A stretch of 64,000 bases of DNA from Campylobacterales bacterium (GCA_014859655.1 JACUTT010000004.1:1-64000), one strand, 5' to 3'; positions 52,601 through 61,118 are shown, counted from the stretch's first letter. Notes: a model not told the origin generated them from the sequence alone. Translations and numbers: made by a program.

Positions 52601-54088
52601 ATCAAAGATGGCCTCGATCAGAATGCAGAAGGCAGTAGCAGCAAACTGGGGAGATATGACATAAAACTCATCGACAGAGAGTGGACAAAAGTCGATGTGA
52701 ACCCACCGCACCACACAGGCATCAATCCGATAAGCGGCTTTGACCACTCTGTCTATTTTGAACCCGATGACTGTATCCTAAACAGCAGTGACGTGCCGCT
52801 CTCAATCAATAATTACAACGCCAACAAGGTGGGCTGCGATGTTAAGAGCTCGCATACCAATCTCTACACGAACACGCTCTTTGAAGACCACAACCTGACC
52901 TTCCGTCCCTACGAATACCGTGTCTATACTGTCTCTGAAAACAGTAACTCCTTGCTGATCACCAAGGGCGAGAATGACCAAAACATAAGCGCAAATGACT
53001 TTGTCTACATCAACAATATCCAAACAACAGAGCAAGGTGGTACTATCCCTCCTGAAAATATAGGAATGTCTACACGCTACCGGGCCTTTATCCGTCCGGT
53101 AGGCGCAGAAAACAATGACACACTTCCAAATTTTGTAAACAACTGCTATGCCGAACCCTTGCAGCTGGAGACAAATATGATCATTCCCGCTTCTACTCAA
53201 AATCTCAGGAGGCGCGTACTCACAAGCGACCTCATCACTGACATATATTCTCTTCCGGCGGCGATCACGACCGGTATAGGTAGTCTTAAAACCGACGTAA
53301 GTAGTGTTATGACAGCCTCCACCCCGGTCAATCTCATGCCCATCATATTCACAAAGAGCGGTCGCGGAACAGTAGCGCTTGAAGTTGATTATAACTACGA
53401 CAGAGAACGCAACGTCAGTGTCAACCCTCTCCAGATCAACTTTAGCGATTCCAACCTAAGTTGTTCTAATATAGCCGATTGTACCCGCGTCGCCGACTTG
53501 ATTGACAGCTCTCCACATACAGACCTTGTCTATGATAACAACGTCACTTACATCTACGGCCGTCTACATAGCCCCCGCCAGCGCGTTGCCCATATCGACC
53601 CAAACTCAATCCAGACGACTGCTGTCATTCCACTCGAATATGAGTTTTATTGCGATAGCATTACCGGCTGCGATATCGCAAACTTTAACAGCGCGCAGCC
53701 TCTTGCGCTTTCGCCTATTGGCCTCTTGAGTCCTGATGATGTCCGCTGGTACCGACAAAATGAGCACAATGTCAGTGTTGACGGAAATGCCACGGCAACA
53801 CAAACCCGTAACGGAAACGACGACGACAAATTCACAACGATGCAAATTGATACAAATGCAGTTACCGGAACCTATACCTACAGCGGAAGCCGCGATTACC
53901 CCTATAAGGCAACCATAGAGCTCTTTGCTCCCAACTGGCTTCTCTATAACCGCTATAACGGAAATGCCATTGCTAACGACTTTGAACTCGAGTTTTTCAG
54001 AACCGGTAACTGGGCAGGCAGAGACGAAAGCGGCATGAATATTGACCCAAGTTCGCCTACTAATGTCAACAGGAGAGTGGAATGGTAA
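49619..54088 (+). CDS. Very large secreted protein, MshQ/DUF6701-like, tip or surface adhesin candidate
   Basis: A 1489-residue exported protein. A signal peptide (MKRFLTFIFFFTLSSELIYA) leads into DIEPDNSSCIGEE and a beta-rich body. Residues 230-420 contain LPDAANSEILFAGLYWQS, YAAFSNITSVF, YGAWSLVVIYKDPQQPL and FSVFDGWKIV, a pattern of secreted surface proteins. Later parts have paired cysteines (CQECIYGYRTKYVCSRD, then FAIRPEALDVKIFDRPQ), which recall MshQ/DUF6701 proteins of MSHA pili. Its end overlaps the first pseudopilin gene by seven bases, so it is made with the pilins. The name is inferred mainly from this order. Confidence 0.55.
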   Translation: MKRFLTFIFFFTLSSELIYADIEPDNSSCIGEEIITELHGTTVQVTHSVAGKVLADTDEFDHYTFKPASSGKFVVSYSSTENSDFAVTAVTDCSTNSNVLVSNAKTLADTTITVASGKTVHIYIKRRSNKSADYTFSMVWTPDAIIAPEIDTPDDCSTTGASSGQRDFCRRSSLITRGGMVTIGNTVLVPPDPNTQDCSAYSNGDFISDFSTSNADANLCSYKLLPGKNSTSARLTLPDAANSEILFAGLYWQSIVPDTALSSLTGMNVHIQNEDATGGGAGLKAVTVDKLDYELGAGRTGFYSYAAFSNITSVFTANNWTEGNIIVEGIPSYQGNIPVLGNYGAWSLVVIYKDPQQPLKNFSVFDGWKIVKGAVNTEFSDLEIGIQGFYTPKVGSINSSVSIFVAEGDKYISGDDLTIVNELTGTQVSLGTQNSSIDNVPIREPFLINNNGIDIHTYSVGDYLQNQQSFVRFHFKNTTNSTDTHWPSMIAFETDIYEPSFCYDYAYSQNSSFFTNENNGTEPPRIEGDPVQANDLVTVNLYVRNLEDSDIEARNVLIDITDINTSQAVYSRDSVKLTYPNSIFPLAVDDTDFVVGDSFVKGIDIGSVRGKDYFYAHYELMPSVTTIDMPINATMRYDLVFSDGTVIPFESTLGGEKLPMCGGASSNYSPTWSIFDIVDANLYSTGNKKYNIPTQVARRPGYFNLVSFEPADLTTHKPVSTIVAVELIDAGAYHVTSASCSETSSSISGKIWITFGTGAGGGEPSDVETLNIAAAISGGLIMQHPNYPIASPEDFYSVARKNAAFRISYNVANDDGEELVQLGGGDNAWQILNFTKLVQDIGECSSPVLFNPNSDQLTTQVAAVCGNSGGVGGSALNNWQLARCQECIYGYRTKYVCSRDNFAIRPEALDVKIFDRPQEAGPEVQLEKVSNAAVGYIYKYDITATSHTSNLPTIGYTQYFNDGTDANLSFEWSPLPGRDVSGCNDTDHQSPFLYIKDGLDQNAEGSSSKLGRYDIKLIDREWTKVDVNPPHHTGINPISGFDHSVYFEPDDCILNSSDVPLSINNYNANKVGCDVKSSHTNLYTNTLFEDHNLTFRPYEYRVYTVSENSNSLLITKGENDQNISANDFVYINNIQTTEQGGTIPPENIGMSTRYRAFIRPVGAENNDTLPNFVNNCYAEPLQLETNMIIPASTQNLRRRVLTSDLITDIYSLPAAITTGIGSLKTDVSSVMTASTPVNLMPIIFTKSGRGTVALEVDYNYDRERNVSVNPLQINFSDSNLSCSNIADCTRVADLIDSSPHTDLVYDNNVTYIYGRLHSPRQRVAHIDPNSIQTTAVIPLEYEFYCDSITGCDIANFNSAQPLALSPIGLLSPDDVRWYRQNEHNVSVDGNATATQTRNGNDDDKFTTMQIDTNAVTGTYTYSGSRDYPYKATIELFAPNWLLYNRYNGNAIANDFELEFFRTGNWAGRDESGMNIDPSSPTNVNRRVEW

Positions 54089-54798
54089 GACCTGCTTTTA
54101 CGATGATAGAGCTCATCTTTGCCCTTGTCATTATGGGGATTGTATTTGTCTCCCTCCCCTTGATCTTGATTAACAATGCCAAATCTATCGAGGATAACCT
54201 CATCCAGGAGAGCATCTTTTTGACCTCATCAAAAATAACGCAGATCATGAGCTTTCAATGGGACAACAGCAGCAGTGAAACCGGTACAGGCATGCTCGCC
54301 GCATCCGATGTCGTTAATGTCACAGCCGGAGCAGCTGCGCTCGTCAGAAACGCCACCACCGATTTCAGAGTCGGCCATTTTCAGCAGGATAAGCGCCGAA
54401 GGATGACTCCTGTCGGAAATCCCCGCTTCGCTACGCCCGTCGGACCAGATGTCAATGATGCAGGTATTTTTGATGATGTTGACGACTTCCACGGGCAGAC
54501 TGATGCTGCCCTCGTACAATCCGCTAGCGCGCTTACCTCGGGTTCCGGCTACAAAAAAGCCTACCGTACAAACACCACCGTCACTTATGTCGACGACGAC
54601 GCAGGCGGGACTTTTTTTAACGGCAATACTGTCCAAAACTTTATCTTCACTACCGCTGCTGCCGGCGGAACGACCAACCTGAAGATGATAGAAGTATCCG
54701 TTGATCAGAACAACTCCGGCGACTGGGACACAACCCTGCTTCTGCGTGCCTATGTCGCCAACATCGGCGAGACCGATTATCACAAGAGGAGATACTAA
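54082..54798 (+). CDS. Pseudopilin-like protein 1
   Basis: A 238-residue type IV pilin/pseudopilin. MVRPAFTMIELIFALVIMGI is a class III signal: short positive leader, then FTMIE with Glu at +5 and a long hydrophobic helix. The residue before the cut is Ala and not the usual Gly, which prepilin peptidases accept less often. The rest is a Gly/Thr/Asp-rich globular head, ending in LLLRAYVANIGETDYHKR. It overlaps the large protein gene and is followed 3 bp later by another pseudopilin. Confidence 0.8.
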   Translation: MVRPAFTMIELIFALVIMGIVFVSLPLILINNAKSIEDNLIQESIFLTSSKITQIMSFQWDNSSSETGTGMLAASDVVNVTAGAAALVRNATTDFRVGHFQQDKRRRMTPVGNPRFATPVGPDVNDAGIFDDVDDFHGQTDAALVQSASALTSGSGYKKAYRTNTTVTYVDDDAGGTFFNGNTVQNFIFTTAAAGGTTNLKMIEVSVDQNNSGDWDTTLLLRAYVANIGETDYHKRRY

Positions 54799-54801
54799 AA
54801 G

Positions 54802-55716
54802 ATGAGAAAAGGGTTTACCTTTATCGAGATGCTCTTCGTTATTGTCATCATGGGCATCCTTGCCAAGTTCGGCTCCGAGATCTTCCGCAATGTCTACCTC
54901 AACTACAACCAGAGCACGGCCAACAATGAGCTGCAGATCGACACCGAGCTTGTCCTGCAGCAGATCGCCAACCGCTTTCAGTATCGGATAAAAGATTCCG
55001 TCATTGCCAAAGTTTCAGGAGAAGTTAACTTCAAGAGTATTTCATCTGCCGATGCAAACTCTACGGTGTTTGAATGGATAGGCTACGATATTGACGGATG
55101 GCTGGGCGATGGCACAAGTACGCTGCCGACCTGGACAGGGTTCATCGATCTCAACGCGCTTGACACTGGCAATGCAAACCAAAGTACGCTCTTCTCTCCC
55201 GGTACAGATACGGGAAGGATCAACACTGTCATAGCGGCACTCAGTCCATCGGGTGCTGGCATAGGCAATGCGGTCATCTTCTTCACCGGAGAGAATGCCG
55301 ACGTCCAGACCGACTATGGGTGGGATGGAGTTAACTTAACCACTCAACGCGATGTCGCTGCGCATAGGATAGACGCAGGAACGAATGCAGACCAGTTAGT
55401 AGCCCATGCTGCCGGTGCAAACTTCACTGACACCGACATCTACGAGCAGTATAAACTCGCATGGACAGCCTATGCCTTGGAGATCTCTACGGATGGAAAC
55501 CTGACCCTCTATTATGACTACCGGCCATGGGAAGGCGGGAGTTATAACGATCCTGCAAACGCTTCATCGGCACTGCTGATGCAAAACGTAACAACAGCAA
55601 AGATACAGGCGGTAGGAGAGATCCTAAACCTGCAGGTGTGTGTAGGCGGCGAAAAAATAACAAGCCTCAATGGCGATGGAGGATATTCAATATGCAAAGA
55701 AAAAGTAATATTTTAA
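54802..55716 (+). CDS. Pseudopilin-like protein 2
   Basis: A 304-residue pseudopilin, similar in position to MshO or PilW. MRKGFTFIEMLFVIVIMGIL has the Gly-Phe cleavage site and Glu at +5. The mature head carries VLQQIANRFQYRIKDSVIAK, a PilW-like segment of minor pilins, then loops rich in Asn, Asp and Gly, and a final pair of cysteines (LQVCVGGEKI, YSICKEK). AAGAGGAG precedes the ATG. It overlaps the next gene by 25 bases. Confidence 0.8.
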   Translation: MRKGFTFIEMLFVIVIMGILAKFGSEIFRNVYLNYNQSTANNELQIDTELVLQQIANRFQYRIKDSVIAKVSGEVNFKSISSADANSTVFEWIGYDIDGWLGDGTSTLPTWTGFIDLNALDTGNANQSTLFSPGTDTGRINTVIAALSPSGAGIGNAVIFFTGENADVQTDYGWDGVNLTTQRDVAAHRIDAGTNADQLVAHAAGANFTDTDIYEQYKLAWTAYALEISTDGNLTLYYDYRPWEGGSYNDPANASSALLMQNVTTAKIQAVGEILNLQVCVGGEKITSLNGDGGYSICKEKVIF

Positions 55717-56174
55717 GCCCCTATGTCCCTTTTAAAAAGGGTATCGCCATGCTTATTGCTATAGCATTTCTACTGATCACGGCTGTTTTGATGGCCATCA
55801 TGGTCAACATGACAGCGCAGACAACCAAGCGCACCGCCGATATCTATCTGCAAGAGCAGGCCCAATTGTTGGCTAAAAGTGCCACAGAGTTTGTTCTGCT
55901 GGCGATCTCTGGGCACAACAGAGACGTAAACAGCTGTCTGACCAAGATCAACATCGTCAGTCCTACCGGCAACTTTGACATCAATACGACTATCCGCTAT
56001 ATCGGTCTTTCAAGCCTTGGCGGAAGCTGTTCTGGAGCGAACTCGCTGATCGACTCCATATCCACTCCCGAGTCCAACGGGACTATTCTTATCGACACCT
56101 ACGTCACGACCACTGCACTTGCCCGTGTTACCGAACCCGTGCGTTTCCACCGCCGCACTATGCAGAAGCCTTAA
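55692..56174 (+). CDS. PilX/GspK-like minor pseudopilin 3
   Basis: A 160-residue membrane-anchored protein. After MQRKSNILSPYVPFKKG comes IAMLIAIAFLLITAVLMAIM, so the prepilin site is Gly-Ile and there is no Glu at +5, as in PilX, MshP or GspK types that cap the pilus. The tail has one cysteine pair (NSCLTKI, GSCSGA). The start is ATG 55692, with GGAGG about 10 bases upstream. A terminator overlaps its stop, so it closes the unit. Confidence 0.75.
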   Translation: MQRKSNILSPYVPFKKGIAMLIAIAFLLITAVLMAIMVNMTAQTTKRTADIYLQEQAQLLAKSATEFVLLAISGHNRDVNSCLTKINIVSPTGNFDINTTIRYIGLSSLGGSCSGANSLIDSISTPESNGTILIDTYVTTTALARVTEPVRFHRRTMQKP

Positions 56175-56184
56175 ACAGGCTTTT
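56166..56184 (+). terminator. Terminator of the pseudopilin cluster
   Basis: AAGCCT and AGGCTT pair around TAAAC (which contains the stop codon), followed by TTTT. It ends the unit that began at 49619. Confidence 0.65.
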
Positions 56185-56223
56185 GCGCTTTAATAATCTT
56201 TAGCCAAAAAAACCCCATAACTA

Positions 56224-56249
56224 TTCTTAAGAATCCACACGTTATAATC
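56224..56249 (+). promoter_or_regulatory. Palindrome and -10 box before hpf
   Basis: ATTCTTAAGAAT (56224-56235) is a perfect 12-base palindrome, and TATAAT follows at 56244-56249. The palindrome is in a place where a repressor or activator could bind; no regulator is known to me for it. Confidence 0.45.
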
Positions 56250-56275
56250 AAAGCACTCCACAACAAGGAAAGATT

Positions 56276-56815
56276 ATGAATATTAGTATGGTCGGACGTC
56301 ACGTAGAACTTACCGATGCGATAAAACAGCATATTGAGGCTTGCGTTGACACATTTACCAAGTTTAATCTCGACATTATCTCTGTGCGTGCTATAGCATC
56401 TGCCGAAGAAAAAAAGGGCAAAAAGGGGATCACCTTTGAATTTACTTTAAACCTTCCAAACAAGAACACCATCGTCATCAAACAGCGAGACGATGATCTC
56501 TACGCGGCCATAGACATTGCGGGCGGGCGTGCCCAAAAAGCACTGCGCCGACACCATGAACGTATGTTCGATCACAAAAAAGCAGGTATCAACGACGCCA
56601 AGGCGGCTTCACTCGATATCAATCTCAGTGATGAGAAAGAGGCCCTTGAAGACGAGATCGTTCCGCATCAGCTCGATCTCTACAAGCCTCAAGAGGTCCA
56701 GGATGTTCTCGAGAGCCTCAAAGAAAACGGCAAGCAGTTCGAGATCTTCAATGACATCGACGGAAAGACCCGCGTTCTCTACAAGCGCAACGACGGACGC
56801 TTCGGACTCTACTAA
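56276..56815 (+). CDS. hpf: Ribosome hibernation promoting factor, long form
   Basis: Long HPF pairs 70S ribosomes into inactive 100S dimers in slow growth. The 179 residues have the N-terminal RaiA fold (MNISMVGRHVELTDAIKQHI, VIKQRDDDLYAAIDIAGGRA, QKALRRHHERM; about 1-103) and the C-terminal S30AE dimerisation domain (EEVQDVLESLKENGKQFEIF-like, then VLYKRNDGRFGLY; about 120-179). It stands between its own promoter and the convergent recG gene. Confidence 0.9.
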   Translation: MNISMVGRHVELTDAIKQHIEACVDTFTKFNLDIISVRAIASAEEKKGKKGITFEFTLNLPNKNTIVIKQRDDDLYAAIDIAGGRAQKALRRHHERMFDHKKAGINDAKAASLDINLSDEKEALEDEIVPHQLDLYKPQEVQDVLESLKENGKQFEIFNDIDGKTRVLYKRNDGRFGLY

Positions 56816-56826
56816 TTAAATTTGCG

Positions 56827-56842
56827 ATGCCCTTATGGGCAT
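56827..56842. terminator. Hairpin between hpf and recG
   Basis: ATGCCC and GGGCAT pair around TTAT between two convergent genes; it overlaps the recG stop codon. The stem is short, and it may serve both transcripts. Confidence 0.4.
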
Positions 56843-58656
56843 TGTACGCTTTGCGCTTTTATATACTTCTGCACCTGTAAAATTATTTCTTCGTCATCGG
56901 CCATATCCACATACCGAAAATTCACTCCGCTCTGCTCCGCCCCGCTTAGCAGATCACCGCTTTTTCTATAGCGAAGGTCAAGTTTTGCGATCTCAAACCC
57001 GCTCATCGTCTTTGAAAAGGCCGATAGACGTTTGGACTCTTGCAGATTGGTGTAGAGATAGCAGTAGCCCTTCAGTCCCGTCCGGCTGACGCGTCCGCGA
57101 AGCTGGTGCAGGCTGGAAAGCCCCAGTCTCTCCGCCCCGACGATCACAACGGTGCTCAGGCGCGGAAGCGATATTCCCACCTCGACAACCGTCGTGGCCA
57201 AAAGAACGCTCCCTTTCTCTCTAAAATCGTACAAGACCTGCTCTTTTTGCTTATCCTTACCGTGGGTCACATAGACATTCTCAAAACGGCTCTCCCAAAA
57301 ACCGCGCGCCTCTTCGATGCTCTGGTAGAGTATCGCTTCGCTCTTTTCGACAAGCGGATAAACGATCAGTATCTGATGCTCCAGGGCAATCTCGCTTTTG
57401 ATATGTTCCAAAAGGCGGGCAAAATCGCTCTTTCGGATAAGGGAAGTGTCTATATCTTTCTCAAAAGGGGTCTGCGTGATCAAGGAGACATCGATCAGCG
57501 AACTGTCTATCATCGCCTGAGTCCGAGGGATGGGCGTGGCTGAAAACTGGAAAAAATGGGGACGCTTTTCCGATCTCTCCATCAGCTTGGAGAGGCGGTT
57601 GCGCTGGGCCGTTCCGAAGCGGTGTTGCTCATCGATCATCACCACCGCCGCATCGCTCAGCTCTCTAAACAGCAGGGCGTGCGTACCGATGATGAAGTCA
57701 TAGTCCGCAAGAGACTCTTTTTTGGAGCGGTTGGTCACGAGGGCTATTTTCATGGATGCGGGCAAAAACTTCTGTGCCTCTTCGAAGAGCTGATTGGCAA
57801 GCACGGTTGTTGGTGCCATAAGCACGGCACCTTGCTCTCTTGCCATGTAGGCGCAGGCCAGGATGACCATCGTCTTTCCCGCACCAACATCGCCGACGAC
57901 CATCCGTTTTGCCGCTATAGCGCCGCTCAGGTCTTTTTGTATCTTCTTTATCGTGCGCAGCTGATCTTGCGTAAGCTCAAAAGGAAGGGTCTGCGTCCAG
58001 GGCTCATACTCGGATGAAAATGAGTTCAAAGCCGGGTAGGACTCTTTTTTGCCCGACAAGAGCTGCAAGTGGTTGTAGAGTTCGGCAAACTTCAAGGCGT
58101 AGAGGCTCGGCAAAAAGGCTTCGCTCTCGGCCTTGGGCGGCATTTGCGCGGGAAAATGCAGCGCTCGCAAGGCTTGTGCAATCTCCTCGCTCAAGCCCTC
58201 CTGCATCAGCCTCTCAATCGTGAGGTATTTTAAAACCAGTGCGCTCATCACATCCGCCCGCAGTACACTCTTATAACTCGCGGCTATCCCGCCGGCATCT
58301 TTGACGATACGCGGCTGTACCAGCTGCAGCTGAGAGAAGTTTAGCTCAAGCTTGCCAAAGAGAAAGAGTCTCTGCCCCACACCAAACTGGTGGCGGTGGT
58401 AGCTTTTGGGCTGGAAGATCACCGCGTCGATGCATTGGGCAAGATTGTAGGCATAAAGGGTCATTTTGATCGACTTGCCGGTATGGACAAAGCTTTTTAT
58501 CTCGGCGTCAATGAGCTGCAGGTTTCCTATGGCAGGCATGGTGTAGAGGTTTCTGTCTTCATAATGCGAGGGCACGAGCAGGGCCAGTTCGATGGCGTTG
58601 CGTATTCCCAGCTTGGCAAAAGCGGGGCGATCTTTCGCGTCGAGCACAGGAGGCAT
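56833..58656 (-). CDS. recG: ATP-dependent DNA helicase RecG
   Basis: RecG reverses stalled forks and branch-migrates Holliday junctions. The 607 residues have a wedge-like domain near 60-140, Walker A VVGDVGAGKTMVIL (near 250-263), the DEQH box VVMIDEQHRFGTAQRNRL (near 340), QFSATPIPRTQAM and the TRG-type end HQLRGRVSRTGLKGYCYL. It is shorter than E. coli RecG (693), mostly through a trimmed N-terminus, as usual in Campylobacterota. It follows the M16 gene by 4 bp in the same direction. Confidence 0.92.
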   Translation of the reverse strand: MPPVLDAKDRPAFAKLGIRNAIELALLVPSHYEDRNLYTMPAIGNLQLIDAEIKSFVHTGKSIKMTLYAYNLAQCIDAVIFQPKSYHRHQFGVGQRLFLFGKLELNFSQLQLVQPRIVKDAGGIAASYKSVLRADVMSALVLKYLTIERLMQEGLSEEIAQALRALHFPAQMPPKAESEAFLPSLYALKFAELYNHLQLLSGKKESYPALNSFSSEYEPWTQTLPFELTQDQLRTIKKIQKDLSGAIAAKRMVVGDVGAGKTMVILACAYMAREQGAVLMAPTTVLANQLFEEAQKFLPASMKIALVTNRSKKESLADYDFIIGTHALLFRELSDAAVVMIDEQHRFGTAQRNRLSKLMERSEKRPHFFQFSATPIPRTQAMIDSSLIDVSLITQTPFEKDIDTSLIRKSDFARLLEHIKSEIALEHQILIVYPLVEKSEAILYQSIEEARGFWESRFENVYVTHGKDKQKEQVLYDFREKGSVLLATTVVEVGISLPRLSTVVIVGAERLGLSSLHQLRGRVSRTGLKGYCYLYTNLQESKRLSAFSKTMSGFEIAKLDLRYRKSGDLLSGAEQSGVNFRYVDMADDEEIILQVQKYIKAQSVQCP

Positions 58657-58660
58657 AGAA

Positions 58661-59944
58661 CTACTGGGTGACTATCGCGTAGGAGAGGTTTAGTATCTCT
58701 TTGTGTTTTGTAATGAAGCGGTTAAGATCGTCCAGTTCAAGCACTTCTATCTTGTCAAGTTCACGCTGGGCATTGTCCAGAGGTGCGCCGTTATAGTAGT
58801 CCATAAAGGTGCGTGAGAGGCGCTGGGAAAGGGTCTCGACACGAAGCGGCTCGCTTCCTAGAAGGAACTTCTTCGCCTGGTCTAGCTCATCCTGGCTCAC
58901 CCCTTTGTCCACAAACTCTTTTATCACTTCGTTGACGCTTTTGCGCGCCTCGTCCTGTGACTCGAGCTTGGTCTGAAGATAGCCGGAAAAGAAGGCATGC
59001 GAACGGTTCACATGCACACGGGCGTAGGCGGAGTAGGCCAGCCCTTTTTTCACACGGATCTCCTCCATAAGACGGCTTCCAAACCCGCTTGAGCCCAGGA
59101 TAAAGATCGCCACGCGCGCCTTATAATACTCTTCGTCGCCCGTCTTCATGTTGAAAGGACTGCCAAAATAGACATAAGCCTGCTCCGTTTTTTTGCGTAT
59201 AATCTCCTCTTCTACCTTCGGGTTGACGCTGAAATAGGGAAGCACAGCCTCTTTTCCTTTTTCAAGGCCAGAAAGCAGTGCTGTGATGCTTGTATTGGCT
59301 TCGTCCCTGCTCACATCTCCGCCGATAACACAGATTGCGCGGCTAGAAACAATGGACTCTTTAGCAAAGGCCTCGATCTCTTCGAGCGAAATGGCCGTGA
59401 CACTTTCGGCTGTTCCGATAGGGCTCTGCGCCAAAACAGTGTTCTTGAAAAGCAGGCCTTTAAGCGCTCTCTCCGCCACATAATCGAAGTCGGTGCTCTT
59501 TCGCTGGATCTCGCCAAGCGTGACTGTTTTTACCTGATCGAGGGCGTCCTGGGTAAGGTTCGGGTCATTAAGCAGCGAGATCAGCGCCTCAAGTGCCTGG
59601 GGGAAGTGCTCCTTCAAACAGGAGAGCTCAAAGACAAAGGTCTCCCCGCCTGCATGCGCAGAGATATGGATCGCCTTGGCTTCAAGCTGCTCGGCAAAGG
59701 CGGTGCTTCCGAGAGTCTTTGTCCCCTCGCCGTACATCTTTGCCACGGCGCGCGCGAGGCCTGCATGTTTGACATTGGAGACAGAGCCTCCGTTTTGAAA
59801 CACCACCTGCATCGATACGATCGGCAGGCGCTTATCCTCTTCGAAGATCACCGGCACGCTAATGCCCTGAACATCAATCTTTAATATTTCGTTTCCCATT
59901 ATAACCTCGCTCATTAAAATCATTGCAAACAACAGTCGTTTCAC
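58661..59944 (-). CDS. M16 peptidase homologue lacking the zinc motif
   Basis: A 427-residue protein of the M16 (insulinase/pitrilysin) fold. A hydrophobic start (MKRLLFAMILMSEVIMG) may be a signal peptide. Where M16 enzymes have HxxEH, this reads HAGLARAVAKMYGEGT: the zinc-binding His/Glu pair is replaced by Ala/Val. The arginine-tyrosine motif of inactive partner subunits is kept (KKGLAYSAYARVHV, near 300). So it is probably the non-catalytic half of a two-subunit peptidase, whose active half is elsewhere. Its start shares one base with the end of mqnC. Confidence 0.8.
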   Translation of the reverse strand: MKRLLFAMILMSEVIMGNEILKIDVQGISVPVIFEEDKRLPIVSMQVVFQNGGSVSNVKHAGLARAVAKMYGEGTKTLGSTAFAEQLEAKAIHISAHAGGETFVFELSCLKEHFPQALEALISLLNDPNLTQDALDQVKTVTLGEIQRKSTDFDYVAERALKGLLFKNTVLAQSPIGTAESVTAISLEEIEAFAKESIVSSRAICVIGGDVSRDEANTSITALLSGLEKGKEAVLPYFSVNPKVEEEIIRKKTEQAYVYFGSPFNMKTGDEEYYKARVAIFILGSSGFGSRLMEEIRVKKGLAYSAYARVHVNRSHAFFSGYLQTKLESQDEARKSVNEVIKEFVDKGVSQDELDQAKKFLLGSEPLRVETLSQRLSRTFMDYYNGAPLDNAQRELDKIEVLELDDLNRFITKHKEILNLSYAIVTQ

Positions 59945-60990
59945 TAAAAAATCTCCAAGGTATCGTATGCTGTATTTCTCACCGCCGCGGTCTCGCCGAT
60001 GTCGTTGATAAGATGTATCATCTCGTCTTTTGCCATTGTGAAACCCGCGCCCGCACTGCGTACCACGTTCTCTTCCATCATCGTAGAGCCCAGGTCGTTT
60101 GCGCCGAACTTCAATGCCATCTGCCCGATATAAGGCCCCTGTGTTACCCAGGAACTCTGGATATTGGGGACATTGTCAAGAAAAAGACGAGAGACTGCAA
60201 GCAGACGGAGATAGCGGTTTGACGAGGGTTTGTCCATCGTGCCCATCTCTTCTAGCAGCTGCGTGTTCTGTCCCTGAAACGACCACATGATGAAGGCGCG
60301 AAACCCGCCCGTCTCGTCTTGAAGCTGGCGCACCAGGTTCCAGTGCTCAACGATCTCCTCGTCCGTCTCGACGGTTCCGAACATCATCGTAGCCGTTGAC
60401 TTTATCCCCAGCTGATGCGCCTGTCTATGCACATCTATCCAGACCGAAGAGTCATGTTTTTTCGGCGCGATGATGTCGCGCACCCTGTCGCTGAGTATCT
60501 CGGCACCTGCGCCGGGAATAGAGGAGAGTCCTTTGGCTTTTAGGCGTTCCAAAACCTCTTTGAGGCTTATCTTCGAGACCTTGGCAATGTAGTCAAGCTC
60601 GATAGCGGAGAAGGCGTGGATGGTGATCTGCGGGTATTTTTCATGGATATGGCCGACAAGCTCTTCGTAAAAATCGATCTTGAGCTTGGGATGCACTCCG
60701 CCTTGAAAAAGGATCTGTGTCCCGCCTATAGCAACCAGTTCGTCGATCTTCTGATCGATCTCCTCATGGCTCAATATATAGGCATCGTCATCTTTGGCAT
60801 GGCGGTAGAAGGCGCAAAACTTGCAGTCCACCCAGCAGACATTGGTGTAGTTGATGTTTCTGTCGATGATGAAGGTGGTGATGCCCTTGGGGTGGAGCTC
60901 TTTTTTTCTGGCCGAGGCCATCTTACCGAGCTCTTTGAGGTCCGCTTCGCGGATGAGTTTTAGGGCTTCTTCGGATGTCATTCTTTTCAT
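59944..60990 (-). CDS. mqnC: Cyclic dehypoxanthine futalosine synthase
   Basis: MqnC is a radical SAM enzyme of the futalosine route to menaquinone, the electron carrier of Campylobacterota. The 348 residues hold the cluster motif CWVDCKFC (Cys 52, 56, 59) within NYTNVCWVDCKFCAFYR, GGTQILFQGGVHPKL, LSSIPGAGAEILSDRVR and MMFGTVETDEEIVEHW, all family features. The distinction from MqnE rests on the absence of its different cysteine spacing and length. AAAGAGG precedes ATG. It overlaps the M16 gene by one base. Confidence 0.92.
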   Translation of the reverse strand: MKRMTSEEALKLIREADLKELGKMASARKKELHPKGITTFIIDRNINYTNVCWVDCKFCAFYRHAKDDDAYILSHEEIDQKIDELVAIGGTQILFQGGVHPKLKIDFYEELVGHIHEKYPQITIHAFSAIELDYIAKVSKISLKEVLERLKAKGLSSIPGAGAEILSDRVRDIIAPKKHDSSVWIDVHRQAHQLGIKSTATMMFGTVETDEEIVEHWNLVRQLQDETGGFRAFIMWSFQGQNTQLLEEMGTMDKPSSNRYLRLLAVSRLFLDNVPNIQSSWVTQGPYIGQMALKFGANDLGSTMMEENVVRSAGAGFTMAKDEMIHLINDIGETAAVRNTAYDTLEIF

Positions 60991-61001
60991 AGTTTACCTC
61001 T

Positions 61002-61115
61002 TTAAATACCATTGTCAACGCGTGCCGGGTCTATGAGCCTGTCGGATGGATACTTCGTTTCAATCAGATCAAGCTGACAGACTCCTGGAAAGAGGAGTTG
61101 CCAAGCAGGAGACAT
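61002..61115 (-). CDS. Possible small protein of 37 residues
   Basis: The 128-bp gap between nusB and mqnC is open in one minus frame, from an ATG just after the nusB stop: MSPAWQLLFPGVCQLDLIE, then TKYPSDRLIDPARVDNGI. There is no ribosome site and I recognise no family. It may be chance. Confidence 0.2.
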   Translation of the reverse strand: MSPAWQLLFPGVCQLDLIETKYPSDRLIDPARVDNGI

Positions 61116-61118
61116 GGT

